The position numbers and the translations under genes were made by a program. From assembly GCA_016713035.1 (NCBI GenBank), contig JADJPW010000001.1, positions 620,001 to 684,000 of the forward strand: a DNA stretch of 64,000 nt. The letters run 5' to 3'. The DNA comes from Verrucomicrobiaceae bacterium. Lineage in GTDB: Bacteria > Verrucomicrobiota > Verrucomicrobiia > Verrucomicrobiales > Verrucomicrobiaceae. The notes beneath the pieces are model-generated. The model searched no databases and was not told the origin of the DNA. It saw nothing but the letters and a program-made list of their open reading frames with translations. Below are positions 44,830 through 54,236 of the stretch, piece after piece; position 1 is the first letter of the stretch; each line of letters begins with the position of its first letter.

Positions 44830-45567
44830 TCAGGACCGCCGCCCGATGACCAGCGTGGAAATGAGCAGCCCCACCACGACTCCTGCGAGGGCGATGAGCC
44901 AGAAATTCCCCGTGGTATCACTGACCGGTGAGCGCACATTCATGCTGAATAGCCCCGTGAGCGCGGTGAGCGGCAAAAACAAGGCCGCAAGCACATTGAG
45001 CCGGTGCGCCGTGGCAGCCATGCGGCGGGCACTGGCGGCCTGCTCCTCCGCCTGCTTCACCTGGGTGAAGTCCAGACCGAACTGCGCATCCTGGAGCAGC
45101 AGCTCGGCATTCCGCTCGATGCCTGCGGCCTGGTCGCGTAGATTGATGATGTCGCGGTCACTTTTCACGAAATCCCGTGCCTGCTGAAGCGCCCGATGCA
45201 GTCCCCGCGAGCTGCGCAGCACCGGTGCGATGGCCTCCAGCACCCGGTGATACTCACCCGCTGACTGGGCGACGTGCTCCGCCTTGTCCAGCTCATCGAG
45301 TCGGGAGCTGAAGCCCTGAAGGTGGTTTTGCAGGCCCAGCAGGCCACCTGCATCGGGCGAGGATTTCCAGACACCATCAGGCTGCCGCCAAAACAGAGCG
45401 GGCTTCCGTGAGGCGTCATCTGGGCCAGGAATCTGGTGCAGGATGATGAGTAGGTGCTGCTCCTCCAGGATGGCACGCTGCATGCCGGGCTCGCGACCGA
45501 CACGGTTGCGAATGGCTTCGGGGATGGTGGTCCAGAGTTTCGGCAGGAGGGAGATTTCGGGCTTCAT
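44830..45567 (-). CDS. CorA-like divalent metal transporter
   Basis: 245 residues from ATG 45567 (MKPEISLLPKLWTTIPEAIR). A long helical cytosolic domain is followed by two closely spaced membrane helices at the C-terminus (LNVLAALFLPLTALTGLFSMN and WLIALAGVVVGLLISTLVI). The GMN loop of CorA is represented by FSMN, so the first Gly is replaced by Ser. The family transports magnesium or zinc through a homopentamer in the inner membrane. The sequence is shorter than typical CorA (about 316), lacking part of the N-terminal domain. Confidence 0.75.
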   Translation of the reverse strand: MKPEISLLPKLWTTIPEAIRNRVGREPGMQRAILEEQHLLIILHQIPGPDDASRKPALFWRQPDGVWKSSPDAGGLLGLQNHLQGFSSRLDELDKAEHVAQSAGEYHRVLEAIAPVLRSSRGLHRALQQARDFVKSDRDIINLRDQAAGIERNAELLLQDAQFGLDFTQVKQAEEQAASARRMAATAHRLNVLAALFLPLTALTGLFSMNVRSPVSDTTGNFWLIALAGVVVGLLISTLVIGRRS

Positions 45568-45806
45568 GATCGGGAGAGCTCGGATGAGCACGGCCAAGAA
45601 GAGCAGGCGGCGGCCATGAAGGCCACGGGAAAGTTTCCTCCCGTTTCCACCTGAAGAGTGACCGGGATCAGCCTGAATCTCCTCCTTTTAGGACTGAGAT
45701 GCCAGCTGGCCAATTTGACCACCGTTTCCAACAATATCCCTGCATGCCTAGTTGCAGTTTCCCCGGAAACGAGGCAGCACTCGCCGCACCCACCGAGACA
45801 TCTTTT

Positions 45807-46889
45807 ATGCGCTTATTTACGACACTCCCCTTCCTCGCCCTCCTCTGTGCTCCACTCGCTGCGGCGGAGTGGACGATCTCGACTTTCGCAGGCACCGGGG
45901 TGAAAGGCGGCACGGGCGATGGCGGCCCCGCCACCGCAGCCCAGATCGACAATCCCTTTGGCGTCGTGCGTGGGCCAGATGGAGCCATCTGGTTCTGCGA
46001 ATACACGGGCCAGCGCATCCGCCGAGTCGCCCCAGATGGCACCATCAGCGCCATCGCAGGCACAGGAGCCAAAGGATACAGCGGCGATGGCGGCCCGGCT
46101 CTCCAGGCCACCTTCAATCTGCCGCATGAGCTGCGTTTTGATGCCGCAGGCGATCTCTACGTCGTCGATATGACCAACCACGCGGTGAGAAAGATCGACC
46201 TCAAGACCAAAACCATCTCGACCATCGCTGGCACCGGGCAGGCGGGTTACAGCGGCGATGGTGGCCCTGCCGCCAAGGCGCAGTTCAAGCAGCCTCACAG
46301 CATTCAGTTCGGCCCTGGTGGCGATTTGTTCGTCTGCGACATCGGCAACCACGCCATCCGCCGCATCGACATGAAAACGGGCCTCATCAGCACCTTTGCA
46401 GGCACAGGAAAAGCCGGCCAGACGCCTGATGGTGCCCCCATCGCCGGCACCCCGCTGAAAGGCCCACGATCCCTCGATTTCGACAAAAATGGCAATCTCT
46501 GGCTCGCCACCCGCGAGGGCAATCAGGTCTTCAAACTCGACCTAAAGGCGGGAACGATCCACCACATCGCAGGCACGGGCAAAAGCGGCTTCACCGGCCA
46601 CGGTGGCCCTGCCAAAGAGGCCACTCTCAGTGGCCCCAAAGGCATCTCCATCGACTCCGCTGGCAATGTCTGGCTGGCTGACTGCGAAAGCCACAGCATC
46701 CGCATGATCGACATGGCTACGGGCAAAATCGAGCTCATCGCCGGACTGAATCAAAAAGGCGACGGCCCAGACGGCGACCCACTCGGATGCAAAATGGCCC
46801 GTCCACACGGAGTCTTCTGTGACGCCGACGGCACCGTCTTCATCGGTGACAGTGAAAGTCACCGCGTCCGCCTGCTCCGCAGGAAATGA
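45807..46889 (+). CDS. secreted NHL-repeat beta-propeller protein
   Basis: 360 residues from ATG 45807, with a signal peptide (MRLFTTLPFLALLCAPLAAA). Six repeats of the type ISTIAGTGQAGYSGDGGPA..AQF..PHSIQFGPGGDLFVCD are visible, typical of NHL propellers in this phylum; it binds a ligand or polymer, not known to be enzymatic. The stop overlaps an ATG run used by the queD frame. Confidence 0.85.
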   Translation: MRLFTTLPFLALLCAPLAAAEWTISTFAGTGVKGGTGDGGPATAAQIDNPFGVVRGPDGAIWFCEYTGQRIRRVAPDGTISAIAGTGAKGYSGDGGPALQATFNLPHELRFDAAGDLYVVDMTNHAVRKIDLKTKTISTIAGTGQAGYSGDGGPAAKAQFKQPHSIQFGPGGDLFVCDIGNHAIRRIDMKTGLISTFAGTGKAGQTPDGAPIAGTPLKGPRSLDFDKNGNLWLATREGNQVFKLDLKAGTIHHIAGTGKSGFTGHGGPAKEATLSGPKGISIDSAGNVWLADCESHSIRMIDMATGKIELIAGLNQKGDGPDGDPLGCKMARPHGVFCDADGTVFIGDSESHRVRLLRRK

Positions 46890-46939
46890 TGCGGAAGAAA
46901 ACACAAAAAGTCACTCAGCCCATCTCCCCTACCCTCTCC

Positions 46940-47305
46940 ATGCGTGCCCGTATCATCAAAGACTTCCGCTTCGAAGCGGCCCAGACCCTGCCGAATCTGC
47001 CCTGCGAACACAAATGCACCAAGATGCACGGCCACTCCTTCAAAGTGGAGATCGCGATCGAGGGTGAGGTCAATCCAGCCATCGGCTGGGTCTATGACCA
47101 TGCAGAGATCAGCCGGGCGATGAAGCCGCTGCTCGACCTCCTCGATCACAGCTATCTCAATGAGATCGAGGGGCTGGAAAATCCCACGATCGAGTACATG
47201 GCGGCCTGGCTTTGGAAAAAGCTCGCTCCTCAGCTCCCAGGATTGTGCGAGATCGTGATCTACGAGACACCGAGTGCTCGCTGTGTCTTCCGGGGTGAGT
47301 TTTGA
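46940..47305 (+). CDS. queD: 6-carboxytetrahydropterin synthase QueD-like
   Basis: 121 residues from ATG 46940 (MRARIIKDFRFEAAQTLPNL), which aligns with the usual QueD start; an ATG at 46886 would add 18 residues. KCTKMHGHSFKVEIAIEGEV contains the catalytic cysteine and two zinc histidines; ENPTIEYMAAWLW and YETPSARCVFRGEF match the family. It converts dihydroneopterin triphosphate to 6-carboxytetrahydropterin in queuosine synthesis. The first histidine ligand (AAH in Escherichia coli) is Gln here (AAQ), a variation also met in other bacterial QueD. No other que genes adjoin. Confidence 0.88.
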   Translation: MRARIIKDFRFEAAQTLPNLPCEHKCTKMHGHSFKVEIAIEGEVNPAIGWVYDHAEISRAMKPLLDLLDHSYLNEIEGLENPTIEYMAAWLWKKLAPQLPGLCEIVIYETPSARCVFRGEF

Positions 47306-47356
47306 GCGAGAACCGCCGTTTCACCTTCTCAGAGCATCCACACACATCGCCCCGCT

Positions 47357-47842
47357 ATGTCTGATGCAGCTCCTGTCCACATTCGTCTAGCTCTCGAAAA
47401 AGACCTCCCACTCCTGCGACAGATCACAGTGGACTCCTTTGGTGGCGTCTCGCTCGATCAGTTGTTGGAGCAAAAACTCGGCCGCTGGAGTGAGCGTGAT
47501 TGGCGGGCTCGGAAGGCAGCGCATATCGACGATGACTTCACCGCACAGCCGGATGGCTGCTTCGTCGCGGAGCGTGATGGCGAGATCCTGGGCTACATCA
47601 CTGTGCGGCTGGATACGCTGAACTCACGCGGCCGTATCCCGAACCTCGCCGTGGTGGAGGCCGCACGCGGGCTCGGTCTAGGCAGGCGACTCATCGTCTA
47701 TGCTCTGGATTTCATGCGGGCTCGTGGGATGAAGCTGGCGCAGATCGAGACGATGGCCTCCAATGCCATCGGGCAGCATCTCTATCCGAGCTGCGGCTTT
47801 GAGGAGGTGACGCGGCAGGTGCATTATGCGATGCGGCTGTGA
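47357..47842 (+). CDS. GNAT family N-acetyltransferase
   Basis: 161 residues. IRLALEKDLPLLRQITVDSF starts the fold; GEILGYITVRLDTLNSRGRI, PNLAVVEAARGLGLGRRLIV with the pyrophosphate-binding loop (R-GLGLGRRL), and LYPSCGFEEVTRQVHY complete it. Acceptor unknown; small-molecule or protein acetylation are both possible. It sits between queD and galU, all on the plus strand, with a hairpin before galU. Confidence 0.85.
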   Translation: MSDAAPVHIRLALEKDLPLLRQITVDSFGGVSLDQLLEQKLGRWSERDWRARKAAHIDDDFTAQPDGCFVAERDGEILGYITVRLDTLNSRGRIPNLAVVEAARGLGLGRRLIVYALDFMRARGMKLAQIETMASNAIGQHLYPSCGFEEVTRQVHYAMRL

Positions 47843-47874
47843 GCGAGGGCTTTTTTCCTGCTTCCATGCCTCAC

Positions 47875-47905
47875 GGCTCCGGCTAACATCACGGAGCCCA
47901 CTTTT
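47875..47905 (+). terminator. probable intrinsic terminator between GNAT and galU genes
   Basis: ggctccg (47875-47881) pairs with cggagcc (47892-47898), 10-base loop, followed by cactttttctct. The stem is modest and the T-run is interrupted, so it may be a weak terminator or leader hairpin of galU. Confidence 0.5.
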
Positions 47906-47920
47906 TCTCTCATCCTTCCC

Positions 47921-48793
47921 ATGCCTCCTGTCCGCAAAGCTGTCATTCCTGCCGCCGGTTACGGCACACGCTTCCTCCCCATCTCCAAAGCCGTGCCCAA
48001 GGAGATGCTACCCCTGGTAGATCGCCCTGTGATCCAGTATGTCGTGGAGGAGGCTGCCGCATCGGGCATCACCGACATCCTGATCGTCATCTCGCGGTCC
48101 AAGCGGGCCATCGAAGAGCACTTTCATCCCGCAACGGAGCTAGAGGCCGAATTGGCGATGAAGAACCGCGTCAGCGATCTCGAGGACCTGCACCGCCTGC
48201 AAAATCTGGCCCGCATCCACTACGTCTGGCAGCCGAAGATGGGTGGCCTGGGCGATGCCATCCTGTATGCACGCGATCACACGGGCAGTGAGCCCTTTGC
48301 CGTGCTGCTGGGCGATACGGTGGTGACTAGCGCTGGTGAAAAACCTGTCACCAGGCAGCTCGCGGATGTGGTGGAGCAGCACGGAGGCAGCGCTGTGGCG
48401 CTGCAACGCGTGGAGCCAGATAAAGTCAGCCGCTACGGCATCCTCGGTGGGCAAGAGATCGCGCCAGGGCTGGTGCGGGCAGATGTTTTCGTCGAAAAAC
48501 CAAAGCCTGAGGATGCTCCATCGAATCTAGCCGTCAGCGCACGCTACGTGCTGAGTCCCCGCATTTACCAGCACCTGGAGACCACCGCTCCGAGCAAAGG
48601 CGGCGAGCTCCAGCTCACCGATGCGATGCGCAGCCTCATGCGTGAGGAGGCCCTGCACGGACTCGTCTATGACGGCAAACGCCACGACATCGGCAACAAG
48701 CTCGATTTCATCAAGGCGAACCTCCACTTCGGCCTCCAGCGTGATGACATCGCCCCAGCTCTGATGGACTACCTACGCACCCTGGTGAAATGA
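47921..48793 (+). CDS. galU: UTP--glucose-1-phosphate uridylyltransferase
   Basis: 290 residues. Nucleotidyltransferase signature AVIPAAGYGTRFLPISKAVP and KEMLPLVDRPVIQYVVEEA, the metal site AVLLGDTVV, and VFVEKPKPEDAPSNLAVSAR, with KGGELQLTDAMRSLM near the end, fit GalU. It forms UDP-glucose for polysaccharide and lipid glycosylation in the cytoplasm. The stop overlaps the start of the ankyrin lipoprotein gene by four bases. Confidence 0.93.
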   Translation: MPPVRKAVIPAAGYGTRFLPISKAVPKEMLPLVDRPVIQYVVEEAAASGITDILIVISRSKRAIEEHFHPATELEAELAMKNRVSDLEDLHRLQNLARIHYVWQPKMGGLGDAILYARDHTGSEPFAVLLGDTVVTSAGEKPVTRQLADVVEQHGGSAVALQRVEPDKVSRYGILGGQEIAPGLVRADVFVEKPKPEDAPSNLAVSARYVLSPRIYQHLETTAPSKGGELQLTDAMRSLMREEALHGLVYDGKRHDIGNKLDFIKANLHFGLQRDDIAPALMDYLRTLVK

Positions 48794-50079
48794 CGATGGC
48801 CGCATGCCGATCCTCAATCCCCAACACAGCACCCTGGCGTGTGTGGCTACGGCATGCAGCATGCCTTTTGCTCCTCTGTGCCTGTGATGACCCGCAGCAG
48901 CGTGCGCTCAATGATGTCGCGAAACGTGGCTACAGCCTCAGTGTGGCAGAATTTCACCGCGCAGCGGAAAAGGGCGATGTGGGAGCACTCGAGTCGTTTT
49001 TAGCCGCCGGCACCGCGATCGACGTAGCAGACGCAGAGGGTGTCACGGCGCTCTCTTCAGCCATCGCGGCAAAGCAGGGCGCGGCGGCAGATTTTCTCAT
49101 CGGCAAAGGCTGCCGCCTCACTGCAGCACCCGCTGCAGAGGCCTCCACACTGCTACTCGCCGCCAGCGCAGGTGACGCCGCACTAGTCACCAAATTACTG
49201 CCTGCACACCGCCCCGAGCAAGTCGTGGAGGCACTGCTGGCGGCGACACGGCAGGGCCACTTTGATGCCGTGACAACGCTCCTGCGTGATGCCAAGTCAC
49301 AGCTACGTCCCCACACCGCCCCTACCCTGCTCCTCGCGGCTGAAAATGGCCACATCGACTGCATGGATGCCCTGCTCCAAGCTGGCGCAGATGCCGACAT
49401 GCATGACAGCACCACAGGCATGACGCCGCTGCATCTCGCCGCGAAAAACGGCCACCTCGAAGCTGTGCGATTGCTCCTGCGCAATGGAGCAGACCTCTTC
49501 GCCCTCACCCAGGAGGGGAAAACCGTGTGGGAGACCGGTGCAGAGGCTCTACCGGCAGACATCGCTGCTCTCTTGGCAGAGGCAGACCAGGCTCTCGCTG
49601 CCGCACCACCGCCACCACGCATCACGGACGCCCAGATTCTGGGCACGCTCATCCTCACAGACACGCATCTCACCGAGCTGCCCTTCCGTTTCACCGACAT
49701 GGATGGCCGTGCAGCGGTGCTCCAGATGAATGAGGGCGGCCCAGCGCTGCACGTCCGCCCCGGCGAGCAGATCGGCACCACGCCCTGGCAGCTCGTGGAG
49801 CTGCGCACCGCCAGCCCGGCACTGCCTGCCGCGCTCCAGCCCGCTCTTTTCATCAGTGACTCACGCGATGGCCGCCGCCACCTGCTCATCCGTGGCCGCG
49901 CTGCCTACGGCACACCACTGGCTGCCACCGTGCAGGTCACAGGCACGGAGACTTCTTATGAAGCACGGCCAGGAGATGTCTTTTCACTCCAAGGTGAAAA
50001 AGTGACCGTACAAAGCGTCACGCGTGACCATCTCGTGCTGGTGGACATTTACGGAGCCACCAAAGAGATCGCCTGGTAG
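48790..50079 (+). CDS. ankyrin-repeat lipoprotein
   Basis: 429 residues. A basic N-terminus and hydrophobic stretch end in LLLLCAC, a lipobox, so the protein is probably lipid-anchored. Ankyrin repeats occupy about residues 55-260 (GVTALSSAIAAKQGAAADFL, GMTPLHLAAKNGHLEAVRLL), followed by a beta-rich C-terminal domain (FRFTDMDGRAAVLQ, YEARPGDVFSLQGEKVTVQS) of unknown type. ATG overlaps the galU stop (ATGA), implying translational coupling, although the functions are not obviously linked. Confidence 0.8.
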   Translation: MTMAACRSSIPNTAPWRVWLRHAACLLLLCACDDPQQRALNDVAKRGYSLSVAEFHRAAEKGDVGALESFLAAGTAIDVADAEGVTALSSAIAAKQGAAADFLIGKGCRLTAAPAAEASTLLLAASAGDAALVTKLLPAHRPEQVVEALLAATRQGHFDAVTTLLRDAKSQLRPHTAPTLLLAAENGHIDCMDALLQAGADADMHDSTTGMTPLHLAAKNGHLEAVRLLLRNGADLFALTQEGKTVWETGAEALPADIAALLAEADQALAAAPPPPRITDAQILGTLILTDTHLTELPFRFTDMDGRAAVLQMNEGGPALHVRPGEQIGTTPWQLVELRTASPALPAALQPALFISDSRDGRRHLLIRGRAAYGTPLAATVQVTGTETSYEARPGDVFSLQGEKVTVQSVTRDHLVLVDIYGATKEIAW

Positions 50080-50168
50080 GAACGTGGTCACTCACCGCCT
50101 TTCAGGTCATGAAAATGAGCCGAAATGCCCTGCATCTAGTGCCATTCATGTTTCGTTCTTAGATTCCT

Positions 50169-52190
50169 ATGTTGTGCAAGACACTCTCCCGGCTCGGCCT
50201 CACCTTTTCAGCCCTTTTCATCCCTCACGCACTGCTCCAGGCAGACGCACTCACGCCGCTGAAGTACAATCACCCAGGCCTCGTCGTCGATCTAGGTGTG
50301 GGTTTGTGGGCATGGCCGCTGCCGATGGACTTTGATGGGGATGGAGACCTCGATCTCGTCGTGAACTGCCCGGACAAGCCCTACAACGGCATCTACTTCT
50401 TTGAAAACGCCACGGGTGACACCGCGAAGAACAAAATGCCCGTCTTCAAGCCCGCCAAACGCATCAGCAAAGGCGCTCAAAATGTCCAGGTCAGCTACAT
50501 CGACGGCAAACCGGTCGTGCTGACTCCTGGATATGCGCATCCAGACTTCCTCAAATCCGGCATCGAAAAGCAAGTGAAGCTCGGGCCACCGACCAACATC
50601 CACATGAACAAAGTCCGCGCCAACATGTGGCGCAGCGCCGACTACGATGGAGATGGCAAAAACGATCTCCTCGTCGGTGTCGGCGACTGGACCGAGTACG
50701 GCTGGGACAATGCCTACACCACCGATGGACGCTGGATGAATGGCCCCCTGCGCGGCTATGTCTATCTCCTGGCCAATACCGGCACCAACGACAAGCCCGC
50801 GTATGACAAGCCAAAGAAGCTCATGGCCACCGATCGCCCCGTGGAGACGTATGAATGGCCATCACCGAATCTCGGCGACTTCGATGGCGATGGGGATCTC
50901 GATCTGCTCTGCGGCGAGTTCCTGGATGGTTTCACCTATTTCCAAAACACCGGCACTCGCACGAAGCCAAAGCTCGCGCTCGGTAAGCGCCTCCAGACTG
51001 CCTCTGGCGGGTATCTCACGATGGATCTCGAAATGATCACCCCCACCGCCATCGACTGGGATAAGGACGGCGATCTCGATCTCATCTGCGGTGATGAAGA
51101 TGGCCGCGTGGCCTTCATCGAGCACACGGGCCAATATGCTGCCCAGGTGCCCATTTTCGCGGCACCACGCTATTTTCAGCAGGAGGCCGATCAGGTGAAA
51201 TTCGGCGCTTTGGTCACGCCCGTGGGATTTGATTGGGATGGCGATTCGGACACGGATCTCATCTGTGGCAACACAGCGGGTTATGTCGCCTTCATCGAAA
51301 ACCTGAGCGGAAAAGGCGTGGAGACGCCGAAATGGGCCGCGCCGGTGAAACTCACCGCTGGCGGAAAAATCATCCGCCCGATGGCTGGCCCGAATGGCAG
51401 CATCCAGGGCCCCTGTGAGGCCAAATGGGGCTACACCACACAAACAGTGGCCGACTGGGACCTAGACGGGCTGCCAGACCTTCTTTTGAACTCCATCCTG
51501 GGCAAAGTCGTGTGGTTCGAAAACATCGGCACACGCCAAAAACCGCAACTCGCCGCCGCACAGCCCATCCATGTCGAGTGGAACGGATCACAGCCCCGTC
51601 TGGCTTACGGTTGGCTGCGACCGGAGGGCAAATCCCTGCTCACTCAATGGCGCACCACACCCGTCGGAGTCGATTGGAACAAAGATGGCCTCACCGATCT
51701 CGTGATGCTCGATCAAGAGGGCTTCCTGGCCTTCTTTGAGCGTGCGAAGCAGGGCGACAAACTCGTCCTCAAGCATCCGCAGCGTGTCATCTGCGCTGCC
51801 GCAGATACAGCGAGGACAGGCATGCTCGATCGAGTGCTGAGCCACCTCAAAGTGAAGACGCCTGTCGCTATGTCGCCCGGCCAGCCGCTCCAGCTCAACT
51901 CCGGCATCGCAGGGAAAAGTGGCCGCCGGAAAATCTGCATCATGGACTGGGACCAAGACGGCCAGCTCGACATCTTGCTGAACTCCGCCAACGCCAACTT
52001 CCTCCGCCAGCAAAGCCAGCGCGATGGCAAATGGTTCTTCACCGACATGGGACTGCTCTCTGACGCCAATATCGAAGGCCATGACGTCAGCCCCACCACA
52101 GTCGATTTCAATGCCGATGGCATCCCCGATTTCCTCGGCGGAGCAGAAGACGGACACCTCTACTACATGCGTAATCCGCAGGCGAAATGA
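50169..52190 (+). CDS. secreted FG-GAP/VCBS repeat protein
   Basis: 673 residues with a signal peptide (LSRLGLTFSALFIPHALLQA). Repeated calcium-binding-like loops DFDGDGDLDLVV, DYDGDGKNDLLVG, DFDGDGDLDLLCG, DWDKDGDLDLICG, DWNKDGLTDLVM and DFNADGIPDFLGG mark blades of a beta-propeller (PF13517). Such proteins are extracellular binding or scaffolding proteins; no catalytic domain is visible. Confidence 0.88.
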   Translation: MLCKTLSRLGLTFSALFIPHALLQADALTPLKYNHPGLVVDLGVGLWAWPLPMDFDGDGDLDLVVNCPDKPYNGIYFFENATGDTAKNKMPVFKPAKRISKGAQNVQVSYIDGKPVVLTPGYAHPDFLKSGIEKQVKLGPPTNIHMNKVRANMWRSADYDGDGKNDLLVGVGDWTEYGWDNAYTTDGRWMNGPLRGYVYLLANTGTNDKPAYDKPKKLMATDRPVETYEWPSPNLGDFDGDGDLDLLCGEFLDGFTYFQNTGTRTKPKLALGKRLQTASGGYLTMDLEMITPTAIDWDKDGDLDLICGDEDGRVAFIEHTGQYAAQVPIFAAPRYFQQEADQVKFGALVTPVGFDWDGDSDTDLICGNTAGYVAFIENLSGKGVETPKWAAPVKLTAGGKIIRPMAGPNGSIQGPCEAKWGYTTQTVADWDLDGLPDLLLNSILGKVVWFENIGTRQKPQLAAAQPIHVEWNGSQPRLAYGWLRPEGKSLLTQWRTTPVGVDWNKDGLTDLVMLDQEGFLAFFERAKQGDKLVLKHPQRVICAAADTARTGMLDRVLSHLKVKTPVAMSPGQPLQLNSGIAGKSGRRKICIMDWDQDGQLDILLNSANANFLRQQSQRDGKWFFTDMGLLSDANIEGHDVSPTTVDFNADGIPDFLGGAEDGHLYYMRNPQAK

Positions 52191-52389
52191 TGCGGTCGCC
52201 CGTGAATCGACATCGCTAGCCTGGATTTCTCACACATTTTCAGGAACGAAGTGCTCAGTTCTCAGTGCTCAGTGGCAATCACCAGGAGCAAATCAACTGA
52301 CCACTAAGCACTGAGCACTCCGACGAGGCGGACACGAAAACAGACTGAGGTGTTTTTTACCCAGAGTGTGAGGAATGCAGGCTAGGGCA
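52191..52389. other. intergenic, no gene
   Basis: The gap between the convergent FG-GAP and sulfatase genes. Its only notable content is the palindromic repeat at 52250-52320. Confidence 0.5.
52250..52320. repeat. direct and inverted repeat cluster (agtgctcagt type)
   Basis: agtgctcagt occurs twice (near 52250 and 52265), and its complement actgagcact lies at about 52310-52319, within a larger imperfect palindrome whose arms end at ...cagtgg and ccactaag.... It looks like a dispersed intergenic repeat and could act as a bidirectional terminator between the convergent genes. Confidence 0.55.
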
Positions 52390-54090
52390 TTACTTTTTCC
52401 CTTTGCCCTTCTTTCCCTTACCGGCTTTTGGCTGCTGCTTGGGGATCACGCTCTCCCAGGGCTCGACATTGGCTCGTTTCGCGTAGGTGTCATACATGGC
52501 GATCATTTGCTTCACTCGCTCCGGCTCTGCGGCACTGAGATCATGCTGCTCGGAGCGGTCTTTGGCGATGTTGTAGAGTTCCCAGGGCTTGGCGTGTTCA
52601 GCGACGAGCTTCCAGTCGCCTTGGCGGACGGCGCGGTTCCCCTCGTGCTCCCAGTAGATGGCTTCGCGCTCGATTTTGCCGCTAGAGAAGAGTGGTGCGA
52701 GGCTGCGGCCCTCCATGGGCTTCACATTCGCAGGATAAGTCGTCTTGGAGAGATCGACAGCCGTGGCCATGAGGTCGATGAGGTGGCCAGGGGTATTTTC
52801 CAGCTCTCCATGCCGCTGTATACCTGCGGGCCAATGCGCGATGAGCGGTGTGCTGATGCCGCCTTCATGCACCCAGTGCTTATGCTTGCGGAAGGGCGTA
52901 TTCGATACGGTAGCCCAGGCCTCGCCGTAGCCGATGTAGGTGTCACCAGCACCAGCCATGACGCCTTTCCCCTGCCGCATGGGGTAGCCGTCGCGGGTTT
53001 GTTTCGGGATCATATCGGGCTGGAGATACTCTTTACTCAAAGGCGGCAAAGTAGCTGCATCCGCACGCTGCGGGCCTTTCCCCACACGCCCCATGTTTTC
53101 TGCGCAGCCGCCATTGTCCTGCAAAAAGCAGATCAGCGTGTTGTCATACTGACCAGCATCTTTCAGCGCCTGCACGATGCGGCCGATGCCCTGATCCATG
53201 CTGTCCACCATGGCCGCAAAGACCTCCATATTGCGCTGATCCCACTCCCAGAACTCCTTCTCCCCCATCTGCGCTGGCAGCGGCCAGTTGGTGGTGCTGG
53301 AGGCATGGATGACGCCTTCTTGGAGCATGTTTTCGTAGCGTGCCTTTCTCACAGCCTCGTAGCCAGCGGCATAGCGCCCCTTGTATTTCGCGATGTCTTT
53401 TTCTTTCGCATGCATCGGCCAGTGAGCCGCTGTGTAGGCGATGTAGAGGAAGAAGGGCTTTGCCCGATCATGCTCGCGGATGAAGCGGCTGGCATGATCG
53501 CTGATGGCATCCGTGTAGTAGTAGTCGCTGGCCGGATACTCCGCATCGGTGAAGGGCGAGATGAAGCTGTTGTCGCGAGTGAGCGTGTTCGGGTCAAAAA
53601 AGCTGCCAGCACCGTGGATGGTGCCGTAGAAGCGGTCAAAGCCACGCTGGAGCGGCCAGTTGTGCTTTTCGGCTTCGTTTTGCGGTTTCGTGACATTGGT
53701 GACATGCCATTTGCCGACGGCGTAGCTCTTGTAACCAGCGGGCTTCAGCGCCTCAGCGATGGTGACGCATTTCCGGCTCAGATTACCGCGATAGCCCTCC
53801 ATCTGCCGGTCCTCCATCATGTGGCCGATGCCCGCCTGATGCGGATATAGCCCGGTGAGTAAGGATGCACGCGTGGGGCAGCACCGCGCGGTGTTGTAGA
53901 ATTGCGTGAAGCGCAGCCCGCCCTTCGCTAGCGCATCGAGATTCGGCGTGTCGATCTCGCCGCCATAGCAGCCGATGTCGGAAAAACCCATGTCATCCGC
54001 GAGGATATAAATGAGATTCGGCCGCTGCTCCGCAGCTGAAGACGCGTGAATCACCGAGCAAAGCGCCAGCGCCAGCACCGTGAAGCGCAT
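52390..54090 (-). CDS. secreted sulfatase (arylsulfatase type)
   Basis: 566 residues from ATG 54090, giving a signal peptide (MRFTVLALALCSVIHASSAA); in-frame starts further upstream exist but lack leader character. Metal-binding RPNLIYILADDMGFSDIGCY; the modified-cysteine site CCPTRASLLTG (Cys about 70, formylglycine after maturation) and GYKSYAVGKWH are sulfatase hallmarks. NTLICFLQDNGGCAENMGR supplies the later D-N metal ligands. The lysine/glycine tail is unusual. Substrate, probably a sulfated polysaccharide, is unknown. Confidence 0.92.
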   Translation of the reverse strand: MRFTVLALALCSVIHASSAAEQRPNLIYILADDMGFSDIGCYGGEIDTPNLDALAKGGLRFTQFYNTARCCPTRASLLTGLYPHQAGIGHMMEDRQMEGYRGNLSRKCVTIAEALKPAGYKSYAVGKWHVTNVTKPQNEAEKHNWPLQRGFDRFYGTIHGAGSFFDPNTLTRDNSFISPFTDAEYPASDYYYTDAISDHASRFIREHDRAKPFFLYIAYTAAHWPMHAKEKDIAKYKGRYAAGYEAVRKARYENMLQEGVIHASSTTNWPLPAQMGEKEFWEWDQRNMEVFAAMVDSMDQGIGRIVQALKDAGQYDNTLICFLQDNGGCAENMGRVGKGPQRADAATLPPLSKEYLQPDMIPKQTRDGYPMRQGKGVMAGAGDTYIGYGEAWATVSNTPFRKHKHWVHEGGISTPLIAHWPAGIQRHGELENTPGHLIDLMATAVDLSKTTYPANVKPMEGRSLAPLFSSGKIEREAIYWEHEGNRAVRQGDWKLVAEHAKPWELYNIAKDRSEQHDLSAAEPERVKQMIAMYDTYAKRANVEPWESVIPKQQPKAGKGKKGKGKK

Positions 54091-54236
54091 GCGGCCATGA
54101 TTGAGCAAACGACGTGTGGCAGTAGCGAATGAGGAAGGAAGGACAAGCAGTGGCTCCATAGAGCGGAGGGTAACGCAGCGAATGATTCCGGCTTTCGGAG
54201 CACTACGTCCGTGCACATGCCCGGAGATGGCCTGCA

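Noticed and set aside
52375..53850. 491-codon plus-strand ORF
   Set aside because: It is the antisense shadow of the sulfatase gene, whose catalytic motifs are unmistakable.
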